Below are positions 1 to 8,728 of a stretch of 41,843 nt of DNA, piece by piece. The translations under genes were made by a program, and so were the position numbers. The stretch lies in NCBI GenBank assembly GCA_033762075.1, contig JANRLY010000012.1:1-41843 (forward strand), read 5' to 3'. Every line of letters starts with the position of its first letter. Position 1 is the stretch's first letter. A model generated the notes under the pieces. That model was given only the letters and a program-made list of their open reading frames with translations, made no database searches and was not told the origin of the DNA. Source of the stretch: VFKI01 sp033762075 (lineage in GTDB: Bacteria > Pseudomonadota > Gammaproteobacteria > DSM-16500).

Positions 1-1130
1 GTTTTAATTTCTTCAGGTTTAAATATTTCATTCAAGATCTTTTGCTTGGCACCTTGAGGATTTAGCAAAATCGCTACACCATACCCAACAAAAATAGCAC
101 GTGACCCAGTTCCGCCATGAACATTCAATTCTTTCGTTAACACATTTCTCATTGCAAGAGTTAGACGATTCCACACTTTTTTCAACATTTTTCCTTGCTC
201 AGGGGTTGCAAGGCGAGCCATACCAGCGATTCGAATTAATGCGGTTGCTTCTTCAGAATTATTTTCAATGCCAATGCACGTGCCTCGATAGTTTAAATAG
301 TTTAGATAAGCAGTTTCAATTGAAACGTTAGCTAATTCACCAAGACATTTTTGAGTTGCATTAAAAAAATCCCAAGTCTGTTGGTGCATCGTCAATGAAC
401 CATTAGATTTAAAATGGGCAGCAGCACCTGACACATCAAAAATGCTATGTAATATATACATATCTAAAGATTGCTTATCTAAAATTTTTAATGCTTCTAG
501 TGAAACAATCGGTAATTCTAATTGCTCAAATTGAGAAATATCGCAACCAGATGCATAGCCTGCTATAATTTTTCGACGTTGTTCAGCAGGCAATGCAGCA
601 AAAGCGGGAAATAACTCCGGTTTTTCATTTAATAACTTAGCTAAAATGGCATCATGCCCCATACTGCTGTCCGGATATAATGCTTTGTATGCATAAACGA
701 TTTCATGCACTTTTCCAAGATCATTACAAAGCACAGACCAGATTGCAGCAGCGCAATCTTCAGGAGTAGTTAGTTTATCTCTGACATATTGCCCCATCTC
801 TTGGAAAGATTGATAAGAAAGCACCGGACGTGGCGGACGCGCATCTTTTTGGCACTCAATGAAATTTTGATAAGAAACCTCATCGCCTTTAATGACATCT
901 TTAAAACGTAATAAGCCTGAAAACGCTCTCATTTCTTCATCGGCCATTTTGAAGCCATGCAATTCTTTTGCCGCATTTTCCGCTATCCCTTCAGCAGAAA
1001 CCGTTGCTGTTCCTTTAAGATATTGCGCCTCTGGAATGACTCGCTGAATTTGTTCGATAAAATTAGAATACTTTAATTGGAATAAATCTGATTTTAAGCC
1101 ATTACTAATTAATTTGATTAACTTTGACAT
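1..1130 (-). CDS. Hypothetical protein with divergent HD-like motifs (3' end outside window)
   Basis: An open frame runs from an ATG at 1130 leftward off the window edge without a stop, giving at least 376 residues. I do not recognise the family. Residues 131-170 look like a degraded HD metal-hydrolase core: N136-D137-L-G-K stands where HDxGK is usual, followed by G158-H159-D160, and a later stretch H228...FD...H239 could supply more ligands. The C-terminal third is helical. The start lies one base after the stop of the upstream gene on the same strand, with AGGAAAA as a likely ribosome site inside that gene, so the two should be co-transcribed. An HD-type role is inference only, because the first histidine of the motif is replaced by asparagine and the end of the protein is not visible. 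Confidence 0.7.
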   Translation of the reverse strand, partial: MSKLIKLISNGLKSDLFQLKYSNFIEQIQRVIPEAQYLKGTATVSAEGIAENAAKELHGFKMADEEMRAFSGLLRFKDVIKGDEVSYQNFIECQKDARPPRPVLSYQSFQEMGQYVRDKLTTPEDCAAAIWSVLCNDLGKVHEIVYAYKALYPDSSMGHDAILAKLLNEKPELFPAFAALPAEQRRKIIAGYASGCDISQFEQLELPIVSLEALKILDKQSLDMYILHSIFDVSGAAAHFKSNGSLTMHQQTWDFFNATQKCLGELANVSIETAYLNYLNYRGTCIGIENNSEEATALIRIAGMARLATPEQGKMLKKVWNRLTLAMRNVLTKELNVHGGTGSRAIFVGYGVAILLNPQGAKQKILNEIFKPEEIK

Positions 1131-1131
1131 A

Positions 1132-2031
1132 TTAAGTTTTCCTAATAGTTTTAACTGATGACGTATACTCATATTCAGCTGTTGGGTTTTCCATCAGACA
1201 AGCAGCATACGATTGGATAAATTTTTTGACTAATCTGACTGCCTTCTGAGCTTTCTCTATATCGGCGTCAATTTGCTCCCATTCTTCATGAGATCTGTTG
1301 AGTTTTTCTTGCATATCCCCATTGAGCCTGTAGTTTTTATATTGAGTGCTGACAAGTCCAATAGTAAATTCATCTTCAAGCAAATCATCAAGCAATTGCA
1401 TAGCGTCTAAAGTATTAGTTATTTTATCTCTTGTTTTTTCAAGGAACTTACCACATTCTTTAAGTGATGGCGGACTTACAATCTTATCTTCTAATTCAGG
1501 CGCAATATCTTGTATATTTAATAGTAAAGTAACATGCTCTGACATTTCATCTAATATTTTCATTGCTGCATCAGATTGAGTGAGATTCATAAATTGATCG
1601 CTTGAGCTTGAAAGAAGAAATTTTTTAATTTGCTCAAGTTCGTTTAATTTTGGTATCAGTATCCGGTTATATTTTTCTTCATCGTATACAACAACGTACC
1701 CAATACTTGGAAAATATATGACTGATGAATATTCTTTAGAGGCATTTATAATTTTTTCGCGAAAATCACGCAACTTGTTTTTTTTGGCTTCATCAATTGT
1801 TGTATTGTTAGCAGAATCGGCCAATGCGTTAAACAGATGCATATAATTATATCCATCTTTACTACATCCATACTCGTAATCCCAATGAAAGATGGGCGCA
1901 AGATTTTGATTGTTATGCTGTGCCAAATCAATAGCGGTTGGCTTTGAGGGTGGAATAGTTTTCCGGCTCGCGTACATACCATAAGCAGCAAGCGCGCTAA
2001 AACCACCTAGGGTAGCCCAGATTTTTTTCAT
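1132..2031 (-). CDS. Hypothetical membrane-anchored helical protein
   Basis: This encodes 299 residues of unknown function. Residues 1-22 begin MKKIWATLGG and form one hydrophobic segment after two lysines, so it is a signal anchor or uncleaved signal peptide that would leave most of the chain outside the inner membrane. The rest is charged and helical, with coiled-coil-like stretches around residues 75-110 and 240-280. I chose the ATG at 2031 over an in-frame GTG at 2040 because GAGG lies 8 bases before the ATG, whereas it would abut the GTG. It sits 38 bases after the upstream gene (2070-2810) and one base before the next, so the three form a likely operon. Confidence 0.65.
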   Translation of the reverse strand: MKKIWATLGGFSALAAYGMYASRKTIPPSKPTAIDLAQHNNQNLAPIFHWDYEYGCSKDGYNYMHLFNALADSANNTTIDEAKKNKLRDFREKIINASKEYSSVIYFPSIGYVVVYDEEKYNRILIPKLNELEQIKKFLLSSSSDQFMNLTQSDAAMKILDEMSEHVTLLLNIQDIAPELEDKIVSPPSLKECGKFLEKTRDKITNTLDAMQLLDDLLEDEFTIGLVSTQYKNYRLNGDMQEKLNRSHEEWEQIDADIEKAQKAVRLVKKFIQSYAACLMENPTAEYEYTSSVKTIRKT

Positions 2032-2069
2032 ATTGAACACCTCGTTCGATGAGTAATATTGATCAGGAT

Positions 2070-2810
2070 TTATTGACAGACAAACCTACATTTTGAAAAA
2101 TATTGATCTGCGCCTTCTCGTAATTCGTTTATTGCTTGCTCTTCACAAACGCCAATTAAAGATTGATATCTATGTTCAATCCATTTCTCATGCAACAGTG
2201 CAGCATTATCCATAATGACCTTAGTCATGAGATTAGCGACTGAACATACAACATCCATGTCATCAGCACTCTCAGCATGCCAAGTAGTATGCACACTGTT
2301 ACCAATTGGGCCCACAAATTCTCCTGCACCCTTTTGATTGGCAATGACAATATCTGCCATTGCAGTCTCTTTAAAGTATTGCTCGCAAATCTGTTGAAAT
2401 TCTTCTGGGCTTCTTGATGTCAGTATTATGATATTTAAATGCTTTTCTTCAAATGGTGTTGTATGTGGCTTAGCATTATCAACGGTTGTCCAAAAAAATT
2501 TTCTTACATTGTTAGTCATTTTTTTATTAATGTTATTTGATTCTTGTCTCTGCCTATGAAAAATCCCTGTTCTGTTTTGTTCATACTGAATATCTAATTC
2601 AAGGTTAAATTCTAGTATATCCGTGGCAAGCCTAGTGTAAACACAATAATATTGATCACCGTTTATCTTAGTATATCCCTTACCAAGCAAGTCACTCAGC
2701 TCACTTTTTAGTGGTCCAAAAAGTGAGATATTTGCAGTCATCAAAAAAGTGGTTTCTGCCTTTTCATTGGGATGGTATTGCTTTATGGTATGCTTTGTAT
2801 ATTTTGTCAT
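2070..2810 (-). CDS. Hypothetical protein
   Basis: This encodes 246 residues that I do not recognise. No signal peptide or membrane segment is visible. The N-terminal half alternates charged and hydrophobic residues as an alpha/beta fold would, and the C-terminal half (about residues 150-246) is predicted helical by eye and ends in cysteine-containing KCRFVCQ. It is the first gene of a likely three-gene minus-strand operon. The ribosome site in front of the ATG is weak. Reading the frame as real rests on its length and on its tight spacing to the next gene. Confidence 0.6.
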   Translation of the reverse strand: MTKYTKHTIKQYHPNEKAETTFLMTANISLFGPLKSELSDLLGKGYTKINGDQYYCVYTRLATDILEFNLELDIQYEQNRTGIFHRQRQESNNINKKMTNNVRKFFWTTVDNAKPHTTPFEEKHLNIIILTSRSPEEFQQICEQYFKETAMADIVIANQKGAGEFVGPIGNSVHTTWHAESADDMDVVCSVANLMTKVIMDNAALLHEKWIEHRYQSLIGVCEEQAINELREGADQYFSKCRFVCQ

Positions 2811-2964
2811 AATACTATCAAATATTTTAAAGAGGAGGATTATATTTTTAAATCATGAAGAAAAATAGGGGATAAATCACCCTATCTCGTACTCATTATT
2901 TCGCGAGTAAAACATCAATAATAAAGTGCTCCATCACGCGCTTTACTTAATGAGAACACATTAG

Positions 2965-3483
2965 TCAGTTTTTTATAGGATTTAAAAATATATACGAAAC
3001 TTCCTCATGAAGCTTACCTCCGATCTCCACCATTTTTTTTCTAAACTCCTCCCCTCCTTCTTTTTCATAAAATTTTCGCGCCTCAAGATTTTCAGATAAT
3101 ACCCATGCTAAAAATGGTACAAGCTTGTTTTTCACAAGATGTTTTTTGGCACTATTAAACAACTTATCTCCCACTCCAATTCTCTTGAAATTCTGAAGTA
3201 AATAAATTGCGAAAACCTCTCCAGGCGCATCCAATTTATTACCAGGGCCGGCATCACAAAACCCAACAATACTATTTCCACAAACAGCAACAAGATTAAT
3301 ATTTTCACCCTGATTCCCTGCAATGATTTGTTTTCTATGAAGCAACTTGCTTTGATAATCTATGTTTTGCAGGTAGTCATCTACAACAATACCGGCGTAG
3401 CTTTCTTTCCATGCCTGTATATGGACGCTTGCAATCTCTTCTGCGTCAGATAGTTCCGCTTTTCTAATATAAATCTCTTTCAT
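2965..3483 (-). CDS. GNAT-family N-acetyltransferase
   Basis: This 172-residue protein has the GNAT layout. An N-terminal beta strand (IRKAELSDAEEIASVH) leads into the first helices, a central strand (VAVCGNSIVGFCDAG) follows, and then the acetyl-CoA pyrophosphate loop around FKRIGVGDKLF, which matches the family pattern [Q/R]xxGxG/A. The motif B helix is LEARKFYEKEGGEE. Such enzymes move an acetyl group from acetyl-CoA to an amine; the substrate cannot be told from sequence. The gene stands alone, divergent from the nitronate monooxygenase gene with 124 bases between them. RimI-like or small-molecule acetyltransferase are the alternatives. Confidence 0.85.
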   Translation of the reverse strand: MKEIYIRKAELSDAEEIASVHIQAWKESYAGIVVDDYLQNIDYQSKLLHRKQIIAGNQGENINLVAVCGNSIVGFCDAGPGNKLDAPGEVFAIYLLQNFKRIGVGDKLFNSAKKHLVKNKLVPFLAWVLSENLEARKFYEKEGGEEFRKKMVEIGGKLHEEVSYIFLNPIKN

Positions 3484-3607
3484 TATTGAAGTTTTCCTAA
3501 CTTTTAATAAGACAACTTGTTAAAATCTGATAAGATGAAAATAAGCTGAGTTTGCTAGCAGATCAAGTCATTTTTTATGAATCAATTCAAATGGAGTTTG
3601 TATAGCA

Positions 3608-4696
3608 ATGATAACCGACATATTAAAAATTAAACATCCCATTATTCAAGCACCCATGGCACTTTCAGATAGTCCAGCATTGGCAGCAGCCGTTTCTAAT
3701 CAAGGTGGATTAGGCTCTTTTGGTGCAGGCACGCTTTCTCCTCAACAAATACGGGACAAAATAAAAGAAATTCGCGCATTAACTAACAACCCTTTCGCAA
3801 TTAATTTATTTTCTCCTATCGATACTAAAAAATATACTGAAAATGAAATTCAACAAGCCGTTAAATCCTTAAATTATTTTCGACAAAAATTAGGCCTAAA
3901 AGATGTCGATCATGTTGAACTGCAATCGCCTTCATCATTCGATGAAAGATTAGCCGTTATTCTTGAAGAAAAAGTTCCAGTATTCAGTTTTACATTTGGC
4001 ATTTTATCAAAAGAAGTCATACAAAAAATCAAATCTCATAACATATCTGTTATTGGCACTGCAACGACGGTGCGAGAAGCACAATTGTTAGAAACAAATG
4101 GTGTAGATATGGTTGTAGCACAAGGCTATGAAGCAGGCGGACATCGAGGCACTGATTTGAAAGTCACCAATCTCGCAGATGCATTAATAGGAACGATGGC
4201 ATTAGTTCCTCAAGTAGTAGATGCAATCAAAATTCCAGTCATTGCATCTGGTGGCATCATGGATGGTCGCGGTATCGTTGCAGCTTTAGCATTAGGTGCA
4301 GCAGGCATACAAATGGGTACTGCTTTTTTATGCTGTCCTGAATCCAACATTCATCAAATTCACCGCAAATCCTTACTTGAAAGTACCGATGAAAGCACTC
4401 GATTAACCACTGTATTTACCGGAAGAATGGCTCGTTCACTTAAAAATGCTTTTTTACTTGAAATGGAAAAAAATCATTTTCCTATTTTAGATATGCCTAT
4501 CCAAGGCATGTTAGTGAAAGATATTCGCGAAGCCGCGCAAAAACAAAATAATCTTGACTATATGTCTTTATGGGCCGGTCAAGCAAGTCGACTTTGTCGA
4601 GAAATACCCGCTGCACAATTGTTCAATCAATTCATCTCTGAGGCTCAAGAAATTTTAAGCAACCATTCACTTAAAAACTTTTCTCTGGCTCAATAA
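3608..4696 (+). CDS. Nitronate monooxygenase (2-nitropropane dioxygenase family)
   Basis: The 362 residues form an FMN-dependent TIM-barrel enzyme of the nitronate monooxygenase/FabK superfamily. It has the N-terminal HPIIQAPMA motif, GSFGAG near residue 37, the AGGHRG motif with the proposed catalytic base H179, and the phosphate-binding segment VIASGGIMDGRG followed by GAAGIQMGTAFL. Known members oxidise propionate 3-nitronate and alkyl nitronates, detoxifying nitro compounds; FabK-type enoyl reductases are related, but the AGGH motif favours the monooxygenase. The gene is the only plus-strand gene among minus-strand hypotheticals, and its last 30 bases overlap the end of the convergent gene at 4667-5284. 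The ribosome site is weak. Confidence 0.9.
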   Translation: MITDILKIKHPIIQAPMALSDSPALAAAVSNQGGLGSFGAGTLSPQQIRDKIKEIRALTNNPFAINLFSPIDTKKYTENEIQQAVKSLNYFRQKLGLKDVDHVELQSPSSFDERLAVILEEKVPVFSFTFGILSKEVIQKIKSHNISVIGTATTVREAQLLETNGVDMVVAQGYEAGGHRGTDLKVTNLADALIGTMALVPQVVDAIKIPVIASGGIMDGRGIVAALALGAAGIQMGTAFLCCPESNIHQIHRKSLLESTDESTRLTTVFTGRMARSLKNAFLLEMEKNHFPILDMPIQGMLVKDIREAAQKQNNLDYMSLWAGQASRLCREIPAAQLFNQFISEAQEILSNHSLKNFSLAQ

Positions 4697-5284
4697 AGAA
4701 TGAGCTAAATCTTTTGACTCAGGAATTTCAGCGAATTCATTTATTATTTCTGCCGACATACTTTGATATCTATCAACACTTGCTTTACATGTCCTTTCAA
4801 GCAAGCCCACCTTGTGAGCGTCAGAAACCATTAAACTTTTTTCAAATTTTTCTGCACCCATAGTCCAAATATGTGCAAAACTTTCAACGGCTTCATCTAT
4901 GCACTTTACTCTATCATCATAGTCATTTCCATAATAATGATAATCACTAATTCTGCGGTTTGTTAACGCTTTATTATATTCATACTCTCGTCCCCACTTA
5001 GATTTCATTGAACTCGCTCCATATTGATACAAGAGCTGGGTTTTCTGAAATGTTGCCATATGCTGACAACTGTATTCAATAAGAGATACAGGAGCAGAAA
5101 AATATGAATAACCTGGCGCAGTCACATTCTCTAAATTAATCTGACGTGCTTGCGCCATTCTTAATGCAGCGCTCAGTTGCTCAACACTATTTTTATCTGA
5201 AGATTTAATATTTTCTATGATTTCGCGAATGATCGCGTCATTTTCATGATGAGAGCTAGCGTCAATTGGATTTCGAAACATCAC
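4667..5284 (-). CDS. Hypothetical protein, downstream partner of a 2H phosphoesterase-like gene
   Basis: This encodes 205 residues of unknown family, mostly helical and without membrane segments. It carries an aromatic-rich middle (around residues 60-110, with several Tyr and Trp). Its start overlaps the stop of the upstream gene by four bases (ATGA), which predicts translational coupling, so it probably works with the 2H-like protein. The 3' end overlaps the convergent nitronate monooxygenase gene by 30 bases. No function can be assigned. Confidence 0.6.
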   Translation of the reverse strand: MMFRNPIDASSHHENDAIIREIIENIKSSDKNSVEQLSAALRMAQARQINLENVTAPGYSYFSAPVSLIEYSCQHMATFQKTQLLYQYGASSMKSKWGREYEYNKALTNRRISDYHYYGNDYDDRVKCIDEAVESFAHIWTMGAEKFEKSLMVSDAHKVGLLERTCKASVDRYQSMSAEIINEFAEIPESKDLAHSLLSQRKVFK

Positions 5285-5877
5285 ATCCTCCGAGAAATGG
5301 ATTGATCTGGATTGTTTAGTTTATTTCTCTTGCTTAGATTGACAGAAAGATGCGGGTCATGACGCCCTGTCTTTTTATAGTCAATCGCACCAAATGTAAG
5401 CTGGCAATTTAAATTTACCAACTGCAGCGCTTTTTCTTTATCTGCATCACTAGGCCCTATTGTGACGTGTGGACACCTCGGCAGACAGGATAACGGAAAA
5501 GAGTCAACATCCCACACATAAAGATTTCCATTTCTTTCATGACACATTGCTTCATCAAGAACACGAAAAATTTTTCGTAGTTCATTTTCATGATCACCTA
5601 GATCTAATTTGACACCCCACAAAGGACGGTCATCCGTATTCAGATTGATTATTCCTGATACTTTAAAAGTGATTTCTTCATTTAACTTACCCGCAATAGA
5701 ATCGATTGCTTTAGATATTTCTTTAGACTCATCCTCAACTGTGCATCCCAAAGTAAAATGAGAAAATTTTTTCAAACTGATCTCTTGCTCTTGCTTTTCT
5801 TCAGGACATACGCTCGTTAAAAGCATTCTGACTGTATATTGCGGACCATTAGTATTATCTGAAAACAAAGTAACCAT
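5281..5877 (-). CDS. Putative 2H phosphoesterase-like protein
   Basis: The 198-residue protein has two H-x-T-hydrophobic motifs about 97 residues apart: H40-F-T-L and H137-V-T-I, the latter followed by GP. This arrangement is the signature of the 2H phosphoesterase superfamily (LigT/ThpR 2'-5' RNA ligase-like, cyclic nucleotide phosphodiesterases), whose two His-Thr pairs line a shared active site for 2',3'-cyclic or 2'-5' phosphodiester chemistry. A third HLS motif lies near the C-terminus. The length is close to the family's usual 180-200 residues. It is coupled by an ATGA overlap to the 205-residue gene downstream and belongs to a run of same-strand hypotheticals. The assignment rests on motifs only, so substrate and role are unknown. 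Confidence 0.6.
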   Translation of the reverse strand: MVTLFSDNTNGPQYTVRMLLTSVCPEEKQEQEISLKKFSHFTLGCTVEDESKEISKAIDSIAGKLNEEITFKVSGIINLNTDDRPLWGVKLDLGDHENELRKIFRVLDEAMCHERNGNLYVWDVDSFPLSCLPRCPHVTIGPSDADKEKALQLVNLNCQLTFGAIDYKKTGRHDPHLSVNLSKRNKLNNPDQSISRRM

Positions 5878-5964
5878 AGTATTGAAACCTCTTATAAAAT
5901 TTATATTAAAATAGCGCTAAAAAATGCAACGAAAGCAAAACCCGGCCTCGTACTTGCAAATAAT

Positions 5965-6666
5965 CTACCACAATCCACGATCATGAATTTTTTCCACGGC
6001 ATGTTCAATTTGCTCTTTTGAGCCTAAAAGATTAACGCCCCAACGATTAAAAAAACCATTTTCTGATGATGTCATAAATTTCCTGACATGATTTTTTTTA
6101 TTAAAAAGTACACTTTTAAAATCTTGGTCTTTATTAACTACACTTTTACTAAGTAATCCATGAACCTTTCTTGTTTCACTATTACGATTATTTTCTAAAT
6201 ATTTTTTATCAACAAATAATTCTTGAAAGTTTTGTTTTCGATAATTTTCTTGAAATTTTGATTCATAATACGACTTTGCAAATGGAGTTGTTACTAATAA
6301 AAGAGAAAATAATAAAGTACTTTTAAATGCTTCGTCTTTACTCTGTTGGAATTCCTTTTTATGATAAACAACTACCAAAGACTCAATTCCACAACATAAT
6401 AGAGTTGCATTTCTGGTCGATTGATTAAAATTAAATCTATCATTCAGCATGTCATAGATGCTATAGATTAAATCGTATAATTCATTTCCAGGAATTAATG
6501 CGCTGACATCCTTTGCGAGGATGGTGCCTTTATTTTCCTTAGCACGTGAAGACCATTTTGCAGCAGAAAAAATTTCGTTAAGAATTTCATTACTTACATC
6601 GCCATTAATTTCATTTGCAAAATATTGTATTAGTAAATCTTGTTTTTGCTGTCTTGTTAAAAGCAT
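5965..6666 (-). CDS. Hypothetical protein with one hydrophobic segment
   Basis: This encodes 233 residues of unknown family. A hydrophobic stretch (STLLFSLLLVTTPFA, about residues 115-130) could be a single membrane segment or a buried helix. The flanks are highly charged and lysine- and asparagine-rich, typical of AT-rich accessory genes. It starts 13 bases after the preceding gene (6680-7705) and lies 87 bases before the 2H-like gene, so it probably belongs to the same transcription unit. Nothing visible identifies its job. Confidence 0.6.
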   Translation of the reverse strand: MLLTRQQKQDLLIQYFANEINGDVSNEILNEIFSAAKWSSRAKENKGTILAKDVSALIPGNELYDLIYSIYDMLNDRFNFNQSTRNATLLCCGIESLVVVYHKKEFQQSKDEAFKSTLLFSLLLVTTPFAKSYYESKFQENYRKQNFQELFVDKKYLENNRNSETRKVHGLLSKSVVNKDQDFKSVLFNKKNHVRKFMTSSENGFFNRWGVNLLGSKEQIEHAVEKIHDRGLW

Positions 6667-6679
6667 AATATTTTCCTAC

Positions 6680-7705
6680 CTACCGACGCATTTCCGAAAC
6701 ATGATTATTCTGACTTGTCTTTTCCTTTTCTAGATTTACATTTTCGCTGCTCTTTCCGACTGCTCTTTCCCGATAAAGTGCTGCAAAAGCAGGCTTACCT
6801 ACTCTCTCATTGGCTGCTATTACAGCATCATAAGGTGATGGGTTTTCTGACTTATGTTCCCGATAGAGCTCCTGCACAAGTGGAGAACATTTTTTTATTT
6901 CTGGTTCGAGTGTATCGAGAATCACTTGCTTATGTTGATCTACGAATTGTTTTATTTTTTCTTGAAATTTTGAGAGGGATGCTACAAATAACATTTCAGT
7001 TACTTTATTTGTTATAGCAAGTGAACGTAAGATTTCGTCAGTCTCAACTTCATTCGATAAAAGTTGACCAAGACTACATCCAGATTTTGGCAGATTACCA
7101 TCATTGTAATGTATTTCATTTAAAACCTGTAAAGTTCTTCCTATAATGAACGACCAGTTTACCCAGTGATAGTAAGCTTCTTCTGCAAGATAAGAAAATT
7201 CTTTTCGTATTGAGACAACTTCTGAAACGAGAGATAGATTCACCTCAATCTCATGAAGTTTTTCTGCACGCAAAACAGGTATGCGATCACGGAGTAGTTT
7301 ATTCATTTCTTCTAAGTGATTTTCATCAATCAATCCATTTTCGAATAATTGAAGAATAATATCTTGTATCGTGTGCTCTATCCCTCTTTCTTGTAATTTA
7401 AGATAAGGCATCGAAAAAGAAGCCGCGTAAAAAGGATCTTTCTCGTCTCGTTTAATTTTAGCCAGTCGAACTTCCATGTCTTGTAATCCTAAAAAAGTTC
7501 TCTCAACGAAATCACGTTTATCCATACATTCCATAGAACCATATTCTGAAGCAACAGCATCTAAAGTCATTTTATTTATCTTATATCTGTCGGATGTCTT
7601 ATCTAAATAAATTTTCATGCTATCTAAATTTTTTGATATAACAATATGATCAATGAAAGATTTATTGATTAGAAAGGTATACACGGCATTTTCCACGTTT
7701 GACAT
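6680..7705 (-). CDS. Hypothetical helical protein
   Basis: This encodes 341 residues of unknown family. It appears almost entirely alpha-helical, with no signal peptide and repeated amphipathic heptad-like stretches (about residues 100-200). The tail is rich in Glu and Lys (NLEKEKTSQ). The ATG follows directly on the TAA of the upstream gene (stop 7706-7708, start 7705), so translation of the two is likely linked. Part of the uncharacterised five-gene minus-strand cluster 8356 to 4667. Confidence 0.6.
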   Translation of the reverse strand: MSNVENAVYTFLINKSFIDHIVISKNLDSMKIYLDKTSDRYKINKMTLDAVASEYGSMECMDKRDFVERTFLGLQDMEVRLAKIKRDEKDPFYAASFSMPYLKLQERGIEHTIQDIILQLFENGLIDENHLEEMNKLLRDRIPVLRAEKLHEIEVNLSLVSEVVSIRKEFSYLAEEAYYHWVNWSFIIGRTLQVLNEIHYNDGNLPKSGCSLGQLLSNEVETDEILRSLAITNKVTEMLFVASLSKFQEKIKQFVDQHKQVILDTLEPEIKKCSPLVQELYREHKSENPSPYDAVIAANERVGKPAFAALYRERAVGKSSENVNLEKEKTSQNNHVSEMRR

Positions 7706-8356
7706 TTATCTTAAATTATTTATATTAAGTTTAGGCTGATTGCTATCCCGCGCGAGCTTCTCAATTTCAAGATAATTTGCTAGCGCATTTTTTTCTAATG
7801 TTAATATCTTGGTAAGATTTTCAAAAAATGAAGCTTCGAACACATTATTTCTTAAATTAACTACAAATTGTTTTGCGCAGGGCTGGAGAGTTTGAAGAAA
7901 TTGTTTTGCGCGAGCATGGAATGCTTCATCTCCTTCTGTTATTGATTTGCCATCATTTTCATAAAATTCTGCAATATTATAAAAATTCTGATTTAACTGC
8001 TTGAGCTCGGTCAATAATTCCGCTATTAGATTATTTAAAATATCTACCTCAAGTCGTACCATTGAAGTCATAGCATTATAATAATAAAAAACTAATAACT
8101 GATCGCTTGAGTGTGAAATACGCACGCTGATACTTTCATCAAGATGAGCTCTGTTCTCCATATCATACGCAAAACTTAAATGATCAACACTCGAAACGAT
8201 ATCGAATCGCGCTCTATAAGCATTGACTAGGTCATACTTAGCACCAAAATGAATATCTGTACCAGCGTCGCTTTCGCGTCCAATGGATAGATAGCTAGCA
8301 CTATCTTTATGGATAATAACAACCGATGAATCAGGTTTTGTAAATAGACTATACAT
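7706..8356 (-). CDS. Hypothetical protein, first gene of the 8356-4667 cluster
   Basis: This encodes 216 residues of unknown family. The N-terminal half is beta-rich (residues 1-95) and the C-terminal half is helical (EVDILNNLIAELLTEL and onward). I took the ATG at 8356 rather than an upstream in-frame GTG at 8374, because the sequence GAGGTG sits 4-5 bases before the ATG and the GTG has no ribosome site. It is the first gene of the minus-strand cluster, immediately followed by the 341-residue gene. Confidence 0.6.
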   Translation of the reverse strand: MYSLFTKPDSSVVIIHKDSASYLSIGRESDAGTDIHFGAKYDLVNAYRARFDIVSSVDHLSFAYDMENRAHLDESISVRISHSSDQLLVFYYYNAMTSMVRLEVDILNNLIAELLTELKQLNQNFYNIAEFYENDGKSITEGDEAFHARAKQFLQTLQPCAKQFVVNLRNNVFEASFFENLTKILTLEKNALANYLEIEKLARDSNQPKLNINNLR

Positions 8357-8404
8357 TTTCACCTCTAACCGCACGTAAACAAAATAGGCTTTTTATTGCG
8401 GCGC

Positions 8405-8433
8405 ATTATAAGGGACGCATAACATATAGTATA
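8405..8433 (-). promoter_or_regulatory. Candidate promoter for the hypothetical cluster
   Basis: On the minus strand a perfect TATAAT lies at 8410-8405, about 50 bases before the ATG at 8356. The hexamer 17 bases upstream is TATACT, a poor -35 match, so an activator or an extended contact might be needed. Confidence 0.3.
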
Positions 8434-8451
8434 GGGTGAAAATTCCCCTGA

Positions 8452-8728
8452 TCACTCAGTACGATCAACCATTTTCAATATCACTTCAGGATAACGCACA
8501 CCCTGAAACTGAAATTCGGCAATAAATTTCTCGATGATGTTCCAGTCTGATTCTGGCAACGTCACATTAACCGCCTGAATATTTTCCAGCAGATATTTTG
8601 TGTGTTGAGTTCCCGGAATAGGCACAATATCGTTGCCTTGTTTCATCAACCAAGCTAAGGCAATTTGCGCTGAGGAATGATGCTCAGACATTTCAAAAGT
8701 GGCATTCTCACTGATTTGATTATTCATA
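8452..8728 (-). pseudogene. Aldo/keto reductase, C-terminal remnant
   Basis: The open frame ending at 8452 carries only the last third of an aldo/keto reductase. SSAQIALAWLMKQG, the loop DIVPIPGT and the helix YLLENIQAVNVTL match the NADPH-binding end of that TIM-barrel family, which is normally about 330 residues. Here only some 85 residues remain. Upstream, at 8712-8853, the frame runs into nested inverted repeats whose translation has no reductase character, so the barrel core and catalytic tetrad are lost. The apparent start of the 126-residue frame (8832) lies within repeat DNA and is not a real gene start. The gene is therefore a dead fragment, probably produced by insertion or rearrangement. 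Confidence 0.8.

Noticed and set aside
101..331. A 76-codon plus-strand frame
   Set aside because: It lies opposite the long continuous minus-strand frame 1130-1, has no ribosome site, and its translation has no family character.
2831..2872. AGAGGAGG followed by a six-codon frame MKKNRG
   Set aside because: The ATG is about 17 bases after the ribosome-like site and the peptide is too short to defend. It may be chance in the AT-rich gap.
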